From: Mactra quadrangularis
Taxonomy: Eukaryota; Mollusca; Bivalvia; Venerida; Mactridae
Reading direction: 5' to 3'
NCBI GenBank assembly: GCA_025267735.1
Contig: CM046303.1
Location: forward strand, 39,135,380 to 39,199,379
DNA: 64,000 bases
The translations under genes and the position numbers were made by a program. Shown piece by piece: positions 25,201 through 37,200 of this stretch. The stretch's first letter is position 1; the number at the start of each line of letters is the position of its first letter. The notes under the pieces were generated by a model. The model saw only the letters and a list, made by a program, of their open reading frames with translations. It did no database searches and was not told the DNA's origin.

Positions 25201-28200
25201 TCCATAAATTTATCTCATATAATTTCAACAAGTGTGAAGCACACTTCTTTGCCTGTACAAGATACAGACAGTCACACAAATATCAATAAAATTTATCTTA
25301 TATAATCTCAACAAGTGTGAAGCACACTTCTTTGCCTGTACAAGATACAGACAGTCACAAAAGTATTAATAAATTCGTCTCATATAATTTCAACAAGTGT
25401 GAAGCACACTTCTTTGCCTGTACAAGATACAGACAGCCACATTTTTTTTTATCTCAACAAGTGTGAAGCACACTTCTTTGCCTGTACAAGATACAGACAG
25501 TCACAAAAATTCCAAAACATTTTCTCATATAATCTCAACAAGTGTGAAGCACACTTCTTTGCCTGTACAAGATACAGACAGTCACAAAAATTCCATAAAT
25601 TTATCTCATATAATCTCAACAAGTGTGAAGAACACTTCTTTGCCTGTACAAGATACAGACAGTCACAAAAATTCCATAAGTTTATCTCATATAATCTCAA
25701 CAAGTGTGAAGCACTCTTCTTATATTAGTATCTCATATAATCTCAACCAGTGTGAAGCACACTTCTTTGCTTGTTCAAGATACAGACGGTTACATAATGT
25801 TAACTATCACATATAATTGCAACGTTTGTGGAGAGCAATATTTTGCTAATACTAGTTACTCTTATAATAAAATAGTTATTCTTTATTCATGACTTAAAGT
25901 TTAATAACTGAAACATTACTATTGAAAAATATAGATTAACACCTATCTCTTACCAATAGTCTATATTACGTTTTAACCTGTCATTAACAAAGTCACCGGA
26001 AATAACACTTTTGAAAATGTTTGATTGTTCCTGGTAGTGAAGAAAATCAAAATCTTGATTAAATCTAGATATAAAAATATACTCATCATTGATTTTCGCT
26101 GTCGGTTGGTTCCTTTCCTGTGACTCAAATATTGATTATACTGGTGTTGATACCATTTTGGATCGTATTGGACCAGAGACATTCTCGTCTGAAATGTCCA
26201 CGACGTCCACATGGAAAACATATGTTCATCTGATGCTTATCTCGATGATCTGTTGTATGATAGGTTTCTGTTGACATGGCTTCTCCATAAGCCACTGTTG
26301 AGGAACTTCTCCCAAGAAATGTCTGTCTGCCAAGGACATACATGTAGCATCCGTAGTGAATAGTTTAGGGCATGAAATAGAAACAAAATCATGAGATGAA
26401 ACAGGAGATAATGGAGACTGTGAATAATTAACACTCTTTCAAAGCATTGCTTTCGGTGGCTTTGACTTTCTTCTCATCTTCACTGTCTCTGCCGAATGAA
26501 GGCTTTTCATAGTCCCTCTCTGTAGCCCAGTCCCCGGGAGAGGAGAAGTCAACCTTAATAAGTCTATTTCTGTATTTAAATTTGTGTTTCAGAGCTGTAG
26601 CAATGTTGTTAATGAAGCCAACACTAGAAAACTTATTTATATCATCTAAACGTCAGTATTTTCATTATGAATTCAAATTGAATCTTTGGGATTCAATATA
26701 TATATATATAAAAAATCATTATTTTCTCTTTCTCTCTTTCAAATATTTAGGCATTTGCTAGGTTTCGACGCAGAGACCTCTTGAACTGTTCATATGTTCA
26801 TTTCCGTTCCTTCCCCTTAGCCGACTGCACTATTTGGGTCCTTTTAAATTTATCAGAAACAGACGAAGAGAATTCTCACAATAAATTATTGAGTTGAGAA
26901 CCAAAAACAAATATTCAATAGTCAAAACGTATCAACAATATCTGTATTATCCCCCGAGGGCTTACCTTGACCACGTGCTACGTCTCACCCAAATTCCAAC
27001 CAAATGTCCAAAATCCAGGTTACCAATATCTCGTCTCCTTGATTGGTGAGATATTTTCCCCCATGTCCATGTTTCTTTAAATTAAAGCCACATACTCTTG
27101 ATTCGCACTGACATCAGTCAAAGCGTTTAAGACGAAGCCATACTCAAATTCAAATCCGATGAACTATAAAAGTATTTAACGATGTTTCCTTTGTCCTGTC
27201 CGAAGCTCGAATTAGTTTTCAAAACTCAATACGTTCAAACCTACACAATATGGCATGTGAAAAACGTGCTAAACGCTCCAATGAACATCTTTACATTCAG
27301 CCAATAATAAATACATTTAAGTCATACATTTATAGTGTAAATGTATTTATGGATGGCACTGTATTTAAATACTTTTTATATGGCCGAAAGAATTCGGACA
27401 TATGTTATACCCCCTGGCGTCCGTCCGTCAGCAATTTGGTTTCCGGAGCATAACTTAAGTTCCATTTGGTCTACAATATTCAAACTTCATATGATGATTG
27501 TCCATATCGGGTAGAAGACCCCTATTGATTTTAGGGTCACAAGGTCAAAGGTCAAGATCACTATTACCTTAAAACTGAAAACAGTTTCCGGAGCATAACT
27601 TAAGTTCCATTTGGTCTACAATATTCAAACTTCATATGATGATTGTCCATATCGCATAGAAGACCCCTATAGATTTTGGGGTCACAAGGTCAAAGGTCAA
27701 GGTCACTATTACCTTAAAACTGACAACAGTTTCCGGAGCATAACTTAAGTTCCATTTGGCCCACAATATTCAAACTTCATACGGTGATTGTCCATATCGG
27801 GTAGAAGACCCCTAATGATTTTGGGGTCACAAGTTCAAAGGTCAAGGTCACTATTAGCTTAAAACTGAAAACAATTTCCAAAGCATAACTTAAGTTCTAT
27901 AATATTCAAACTTCATACGATGATTGTCTATATCAGGTAAAAGACCCCTATTGATTTTGGGGTCACAAGGTCAAAGGTCACTATTACTTTAAAACTGACA
28001 ACAGTTTCCGGAGCATAACTTAAGTTCCATTTGGTCTACAATATTCAAACTTCATATGATGATTGTCCATATCGGGTAGAAGACCCCTATTGATTTTGGG
28101 GTCACAAGGTCAAAGGTCAAGGTCACTATTACCTTAAAACTGGAAACAGTTTCCGAAGCATAACTTAAGTTTCATTTGGCCCACAGTATTCAAACTTCAT

Positions 28201-31200
28201 GGGAGGATTGTCCATGGTATCTTTTTTCTCTACTGTGTTTTCCACAATTATTCATAATATGATATTCATACGAAATATTCTCATGTCTTTCAAATGCTTC
28301 ATCTTAACTAAAAAAAAACACTTTTGGGCTTATAATGCTCCACCTAGTGGTGCTCTTGTTCTAATGTTTTACAACAATATATAGTGACAGTACAAGTAAT
28401 GTATTGTTGTATACTTCATGTATATTGTGTCTAATTATCTTAAAATTGTAAACTTTTGCTTTAAACTTTTAAGTATGACTAAAATGTTCGTCATGTGTGA
28501 TATGAGATATCATATAGTCCATTTTTTCTCAACTGTCAAAGTTTGAATAATTTCACGGTGATTGAGTACTCACTTTCTCAATATCGTGAGTATTAGACTA
28601 AAAACACGAAGTCACCCTGAAATTATTCTTGTTTTGACTGTTGAGAAAAAACAAACTATACCATGAAAGTATCAGAAGTAGGAAACAGCCACAATGTTTC
28701 CTTGCTTGATATTGAAGTTTACCCCTTTGTATCTGGTGCATTTAAGTTTTTTCCTGTTTATTCCTTTTCATTAATTTAATTATCATTGATTTTAATGAAA
28801 TTGTCTATGATAAGATACTTGAAAGGATAATGATATGCAATAACTGAAACTTTTCTTGCTTAATGTTGGATATTGCCTCTTTCATGTAACCTTTCAATGA
28901 ACAATGAACAATTAATTTCCTCCATGTTGTCATAGCAGTTAATTTAATAGAGAATGTGCTTAAATTGATTTACCAATATCTGACTTTCTTTTGTGGAAAC
29001 ATAAATTTATTCCTTATTTACCCTTATAGGGTAAAAATTAAGCTTTAGTGTAGTTTCCATGTTATATTTCTTGTTTATGAAATATTATATTTTCAGTTTG
29101 GATTTGATGGTTTGTTCTTTGGACGTTTAGATTTTGAAGACAAAGAAGAAAGAATGAAGGAAACAACATTGGAAATGTTATGGCATGGTAGTCCAAATAA
29201 TTTAGGTGAATTGTTGTATAATGCACATACTGAATATTCTGACGTAACGTGCTGTTTTGCATGTTGACATTACATCATCTGTGTTGTTTAGTTTATTTCA
29301 TGGAAGAAAAATCACTTCTTAACACGGATATTTACTTGTTGCTAATTATGTAACAAATTTCATGAGTAGAAAAGGATGCCATTGTAAGTTGCATTGACAC
29401 GGATTTCTGGCACACTAGAAAGTGTGCCAAAATCATATTTTGGCACACTTGATCAATACTAGAATATATTGATGACATTAAGGCTATATTGGCACACTTT
29501 CAAGGCAATTTAGTTACTCTTACTATTTAAAGTAACCTATGCAATAAATGAATTTTATGTCACCATTACAAGAGACAAAGATATTTGGAAACAAAAGATT
29601 GTTAAAGATATTTGGAGAGCATCCACTATATCATACCCATTTTCCATAGCATAATTGTGTATACCTGTGCAGTTGCACAGAGGCTGCATGTATGTATAAT
29701 GTGCCCTGCCCTTATTTGCTACTTCCCTGTTCATGTCTGGTTTATTATGTTGATTATTATATTGTGTACCCAAAATACTTTTTTAACAGAATAGATAATA
29801 ATTTCAAGTATTATATACAATAGTATCTAGTTACCAACAAATGAATATATATCAGCCATTCCTATTTTTATTGTGCATTTGATGTTTTTGGGTGTCTTTT
29901 AACGATATGTGCGAGCTGATGTTTACATCTACGTAATATTTGCCTAATATTTTATTATTACAAGGTTAGATATAAAATTAAACATTATTAGCATATTTTG
30001 GTGGTTGCGTATTTGTTACATAGACATTTAAGAATGTGAAAAAATAGCTATTTTGCTTGTCTCAAGCTTAGGAGTGCTTAAAAACATCAGATTTACAAAA
30101 ATATGCTCATTAATTACAAACTTTTTTCATTTGCCTTCAATTTGTGAGATATATGTGCCCTCATAATCGTGAAACCAACTTCATTTTGAAACAATAGAAA
30201 ATATTTACTCAGACTCATATTGGTGTCTCCATATTGATGTTAACGTCCGTTACCGAACTTCGACAACTTGGGTTGGATATTACTGTTCATCCAATACTAT
30301 TCCACTTGACTCAATTTTCTCGTATTTCAAGTCCTCTTTTTTATCAGAGCCTTGAAAACAGGAGAATCCTTATTCATTTATTCTATGTTTTGCTAAGCAA
30401 GTAAGTCAGTCAAAATAAGTAAAAAATATTATTAACCTCCGTTGGTCCCTACAATTAAATATCTTCTTTCATTTTCGTTTGTCATCCAAATGTCAATGTA
30501 GATCATAATCTAATGTATATAAATCGCAATGAGTTGTTAACATTACACTAAATCTAAACTAGAAAACTGACCAATGTCGTTAGAATTCTTAACCTCCGTG
30601 ACTATTAACCTCCGTGACTTTATCTAACAATTGCGTATTAATTTAGCAGATATCATGACCTGTGAATATTACAAACACTCTGGGTTAAATAAAGTTTAGT
30701 CCCCGCTAAATTTGACTAATCTCATGCTACGAAAATTTAGAAAAAAACATCTTCATGATAGGCTGTTACAGTGGTTAAGTAATTTACATAAATAATTTTT
30801 GAAGACTATGTTCTATTATTTCCATAATTGAGCGAGCACTGAAGACATTTTTTGTCAGCAATATTGCTGGAACAAGTAAATGATATGACCGGAGTTACAA
30901 TGGTATAGTACTCAAATTATTCTTTTTAAACCATTATGTTTAGCATGGTAACGGATGTTAATTTTATAGCCACATTCTTTGGGGTGACGTAAAGTTATGC
31001 CTTATTATGAAAGTCATTTGAAGTGCAATTTTTATTTGAGTGGCAACATGAATGGTTACAAAATGCAAAGTATATTCAGCATATGTGTCTTCACTTATGT
31101 CAGGAAGTCCAAGGTAACGGATGTTAAAATTAGTTTTAAAGCCCCCACATTCTCTCATTGAAAAAGACAATGATGGATTTTGTTTTTTTTCCACAGTCTT

Positions 31201-34200
31201 AACTATCCACACTCTAGTGTATAAACGTAAGAAACCTACATTTATTTGTATCAAGTTGTCAAGAAAAAGACTTAAGTAACATTGATACAATGAGTCTTTG
31301 GTAACGGATGTTAAAGTTATTCAAATCATCCTTTTAGCGCCTACATATTCATATTTCTCATGAACTGGAAATACATGATTATGCATGGATAACATCTTAT
31401 TCATTTTATTGGAATATTCCTTCTACCTTTAATATCAATGTCATGTAAGAATACTTGAAATGTGGCCGCAGAAAGAGCCTCTGTGATGTTCTCAGGGGAG
31501 TTAAGATAGGAACGCTGGCATTGGCCAAGACTGTCATTCAAAATTGCTCTGATTTCTTTGATTGTGCTAAAACTGAGCAACGAGAAAACTGTGAGTGATT
31601 ACTATTATGTATATTAACCAGCATACGAGCTTGTTTTACTGAATTGAAAAAAGCTAATGTTGTAATTCTGGTGAGTGGCACTTTTAGGTTACATTCAGTA
31701 ATCCCCATTGATCATTTGAAATCAGGATACCCACTAGGTAATTTTCATTTATTTTATTTATTGGAGTTAACGCCGTATCAACACAATTTAGGTCATTTCA
31801 CGGCGTCCAGCGCACCTAACCTAGCTTTCCTGGACCATTGTCTATAACCAGTTCTCACCTACCCTTCCACAAGGCCGGAAACTTCTCCATATTATCTAAT
31901 CAATGGAGGTAATTTTCATGTAATTGCATTAACTGCAGAAGTAATGTATTAAATTTAAATGTAATGAATGGTCTGTGCATGTTCTAAAATACCACTGATT
32001 CAGATTTAAGTGAACCAACTGAAACAACACCTGATCTTGCCAAGACAAATGGTGATATTGATGAGCAAGAAATATTGATTAAATTGATATTGGCTTATAC
32101 TGTACAATAGTCTATGACGGTGAATGGTCTATTGAGGTCATTACTGATATAAGTGATGATAATGTTGACACCAAATTAACTTCATGGAAGAATCTGGTAA
32201 AGTTGGTAATTGTTTTAGATGGCCAAATTAAAAAGATGAGTTGTGGAAAGGTTATAACACAATACTAAGATTACCAAACTATATCCCTTTGAACAATAAA
32301 AACTCAGTTTATGGAAAGCTCTGAAATAATTGACTAGCTTGAAATGTTATATATGTAGCTTGAGTCAACGTATAAATGTTTAGTTCTTGACCAAACCATT
32401 TCAAGGCTGTAATATATTCCACATGGAATGACAAAAACAATGGGATGACAGGTTTTGTGTATTAATGTTTTTTTAATATTTGCATAGTTTCCTTCAATTT
32501 GTAGTGGTTAACACATTTCCCATGCAATCAATACATTATGATTATGAATATCATTACAGTCTTAATAGATGATAAACTGACCTCTTGTTGAAACTGGTTA
32601 TCACTAATTATGCAAAGATTGAGATAATTTCGGTGTTTTGACTACTCAACCATCTGTTGTAAAGATAAATGTCAAATAAAATTAGCTACCAATTACAACA
32701 TTGCGTTGGTCCAATAATCCGTCATATTGTATTTTGTGGACTGTAACTAGCCTTTTTCATAAAACTTAAACAAGCCCCATGGTATTGTAAATTGCTTTAT
32801 AATTTGTATAATTGCATACTGGATGTATTTATAGACATTTATTAACTTTTTTTCTGTTTAAGGATATCCTTAGTGAATTCATTCTAATGAATTTATATTA
32901 AATACAATTTTGTTCAAGTTAATGAATCTAAAGGTTTTGTTTATTTGTCATAAACCTGTTGCTTTATTTTTTTTGGTGTGAGGATTGATAATTTTAAGCA
33001 TTCACAAGCATCTCAACTGTTTTAGAGTACAAGCATGAATTATTTACATTCGGAAATCATTGAAGACTTTTGTGATTAACTTCCGTTACAATTTGACAAC
33101 ATTCAATACAGGCAACTTATTGCTAAAGGAACTTACAATTTTTACTTAAGGTGGCTGTTGTGTGAACAGAAGATGACTTGATTAGTGGAAGTACACCAAT
33201 TGTTCTGTTTTCTTATATGTTTTCTTGTTCCAAATATCATTTGAATAAAAAGTGAATTAGAACCAAGTGTGACCGATTTATTTAGTTTTGATATGCACTT
33301 ACTTTGTGACATTTCACCCAATATATGTACCTGAAAGAATTTTGTTACTACATTGTAAGTCAATTAACATTATTATATGGTAGATTTAAACAGATTATAA
33401 TTGAACTGTAATTCAGTAGCTCCTTAATTTACAAGTAGATCAAGCATTTAACCTCCGTTACCAAAGCAATTTGATCAACCTTCACAATTAGGTATAGCAA
33501 AAAAACGGTTGAGAGTTTATGGGAAAATCTTTCAGATCTTAAAAAATATAGATTGGTCTTCAAGAAAATCTAACTTTCAAGCAAAATGAAGGGGTATGAT
33601 TTTTCACATTTTTTTAGATTGGAAATGCACAAATATTATAGGAATGGCTGATATGTAGAAAATGTCATGTCATGCAACATGCAACTCCTAACACCCACAC
33701 ACTCTCACACAGTCTCACTCATGTACACTCACACTACCTATTCACACACTCACAAACTTCTATCAACCTCTCAGTAACACTAAAAATACAATCCAAACAT
33801 ATGGTCATACATGAGTTAAGAATTATGATAAATGAACTTAAATTTTACTATTTAACTAGCTAATAGAATAAGATATGGGCCTATGAGGTTGAACTACTGG
33901 TACATTACTAACACTATATACATGTTGTACATACATGTATTAAAAGACTATACAAACTAATGTACAATACATGATATATATGACTGAGAAACTGTTGAGT
34001 CTAAATATCACTTTGTATTATGTTGTATGAGATATTTCTCTATTAGAACCAAATACTTTCTTAGCTGTTCATGACCTACTGTTGACAAATTCATTTATTT
34101 CACAAAATTCATACATTTTTGTATCTAAAAAGAACATCATAAATATTGCCAAATTTATAAAAGAAGCTATTATCCATCACAAATTATTTTTTAAATATAT

Positions 34201-37200
34201 TATAAAACTGTTCCTTATACTGTATATTGTTGTATTACACTGTATTTAACTATTTTATAATATTTAATATCTATTTGATGTACATGTCAGTTATAAATAT
34301 GTGGTTCATGCCATGAGTGTTGTAAATAGCCAAAGGCATAGGTCATGCTGTTTTTTGCTAAATATAAATGTAATAAAGGACCTTAGTCAGTTATTTCCCC
34401 TTGTATACTCTGCAAATACGTAGGTCCAATTAGTTGGATTACTCAGATTTTACCGTTACTTTTCAATTTCAATTTGCCAAAATTAATCTTACTAGATAAC
34501 ATTTTTTTTGGTAAATCAATTTATTTGTTTGACATTCAAGCTAAGTATTTTAAGGGTGAAGAATTATCTAAATTTCACCACTTCTGTTAATAATAATATC
34601 CTAAATTAGATTAAATATTTTGTTATCCTTACATAGGACTTCAAAGATAAAATCCGACCATTCCAACTGTAAGGACCTATTTACCAATTGGATTGCTTCA
34701 GATTTTATCAGGGAAAGATAACTGACTAAAGTCCCTAATTGGTTATATATTACAGGTGAGAAATCAGATTTATTTACTGGTGTTTTATATAATGGTTATG
34801 GTCCACCTGGTGGTTTCTGTTTTGATATATTCTGTCAAGATGAACCTATTAAGGTTTGTATTTCATTTTGTATAATCCTACTTGTATTTGATTATATAAT
34901 CAAAACACTCGCAAAATAAATCATTAAAGTTTAATGACTGCTTGACTGAAGTGTAAATAAACAAAATAAGTACCCCAATTTCCATGTTGTTGGGAATTTT
35001 TATTTTTTGACATTTATGTCCAATCGATAAAAAAGAATGTGTATAGCACCATATTGTTGGCTTATTACACATAACTGAAGTCATAATTGCATATGGCATA
35101 CACTGTTATAAAACATAAGTAGGATACTGAGGGAATTCCTAAGCTATTTATAGGGATGCTACTTGTTATACTTCTTGACCTAAGGCTTTTGATGGATTTT
35201 GTCTTCATATCAAACTGGGACCATTTGGATATATCTATGGCATAATTATTTTTATGTTGTGCCATAATAAACACTTGTAGCTACGTATCAGTAAATGCTT
35301 ATTATACGCCTGTTTTGAAAAAACGGACATATTATGTTATGATGTTGTCCGTCTGTCCGTCCGTTCGTCCGTCCGTCTGTCCGTCCGTGGACAATTGCTT
35401 GTCCGGATGATAACTCAAGAAAGGATGTACCTAGGTTCCTCAAATTTTATGTGTGGTTAGCCCTTGGGTGGAGGAGGTTCCCTATTGATTTTGAGACCCC
35501 AGGGTCAAAGGTCAAGGTCACTGGGACTTAAAATAGGTAAAACTTGTCCGGACAATAACTCAACAACCACTGTACCTAGGTTCACAATTTTTTATGTAAG
35601 AGTAGCCCATGTGTCAAAGACGTTCCCTATTGGTTTTGGGGCCCCTGGGTCAAAGGTCAAGGTCACACGGGCATCATATGGGAATAAAACTTGTCAGGAC
35701 AATAACTGAACAACCAATCTACCTAGGTTCACCAAATTTTATGTGAGAGTAGCCCATGTGACAAGAATGTTCCCTATTGGTTTTGGGGCCCCTGGGTCAA
35801 AGGTCAAGGTCACAGGGGCATCACATTGAAAAACCTTGTCCAGACGATAACTCAACAACCACTGTACCTAGGTTCACAAAATTTTATGTGAAGGTAGCCT
35901 ATGTGTCAAGGATGTGCCCTATAGGTTTATGGGGCCCCAGGTTCAAAGGTCAAGGTCACAGAGGCATCATATAAAAAAACTTTGTACGGACAATAACTGA
36001 ACCACCAATGTACCTAGGTTCACCAAATTTTATGTGAGAGTAGCCCTTGTGTCAAGGATATGCCCTATTGGTTTTGGGGCCCCTGGGTCAAAGGTGAAGG
36101 TCACAGGGGCATCATATTGAAAAACATTGTCCGGGTAATAACTCAACAATGACTGTACCTAGGTTCACCAAATTTCATGTGAGAGTAGCCCATGTGTCAA
36201 GGATGTGCCTTATAAGTTTTGGGGAAACAGGGTTAAGTTTAAACCTTCAACCAGAAGATATCAAATTACCAAGCAGTGACTTCAAATGTTCAATCAATAT
36301 GTTAATAAAGTCAAAATGGCAAGCAATGAAAAACTTGTCCGGACAATAACTGAACCACCAATGTACATAGGTTCACCAAATTTTATGTGAGAGTAGCCCT
36401 TGTGTCAAGGATATGCCCTATTGGTTTTGGGGCTCCTGGGTCAAAGGTCAAGGTCACAGGGGCATCATATTGAAAACCCTTGTCCGGACAATAACTCAAC
36501 AACGACTGTACCTAGGTTCACAAAATTTTATGTGAAGGTAGCCCTTGTGTCAAGGATGTGCCATATTGGTTTTGGGACCCCAGGTTCAAAGGTCAAGGTC
36601 ACAGAGGCATCATATGGAAAAACTTTGTCCTGACAATAACTGAACCACCAATGTACCTACGTTCACCAAATTTTATGTGAGAGTAGCCAATGTGTCAAGG
36701 ATATGCTTTTAAGGTTTTGGGGCCCCTGGGTCAAAGGTCAAGGTCGCAGTGGCATCATATTGAAAAACCTTGTCTGGGTAATATCTCAACAATGACTGTA
36801 CCTAGGTTCACCAAATTTCATGTGAGAGTAGCCCATGTGTCAAGGATGTGCCTTATTAGTTTTGGGGAAACAGGGTTAAGTTTAAACCTTCAACCAGAAG
36901 ATATCAAATTACCAAGCAGTGACTTCTGAAAATGTTCAATTAATATGTTAATAAAGTCAAAATGGCAAGCAATGAAAAACTTGTCCGGACAATAACTGAA
37001 CCACCAATGTACCTAGGTTCACCAAATTTTATATGAGAGTAGCTCTTGTGTCAAGGATGTTCTCTATTGGTTTTGGGGCCCCTCTGTCAAGTTTTAAATT
37101 TCAACCAGAAGGTATCAAATTACCAAGCAGTGACTTCAAATGTTCAATCAATATGTTAATAAAGTCAAAATGGCAAACAATGGAAATAATGCTATATTTA

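Larger units (their letters stand above)
22278..27320. repeat. ~150 bp direct repeats 4.9 kb apart
   Basis: 22278-22430 and 27168-27320 are about 95 percent alike by eye (AAAAGTATTTAACGATG to CCAATAATAAATACATTTA). They bracket the satellite array and the gag remnant, so they may be terminal repeats of one retroelement. No primer-binding site or polypurine tract was recognised. 22542-24230 holds no recognised gene. Confidence 0.5.

Noticed and set aside
24240..25815. CRISPR-like array
   Set aside because: Repeats are ~50 bp with mostly similar short AT spacers in a eukaryotic intron. Spacers are not unique sequences and no cas genes are present. It is a satellite.
24788..25816. Long ORFs on both strands in the 81-bp repeat (up to 163 codons)
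   Set aside because: The period is a multiple of three, so open frames recur on both strands. No start context, domain or splice support.
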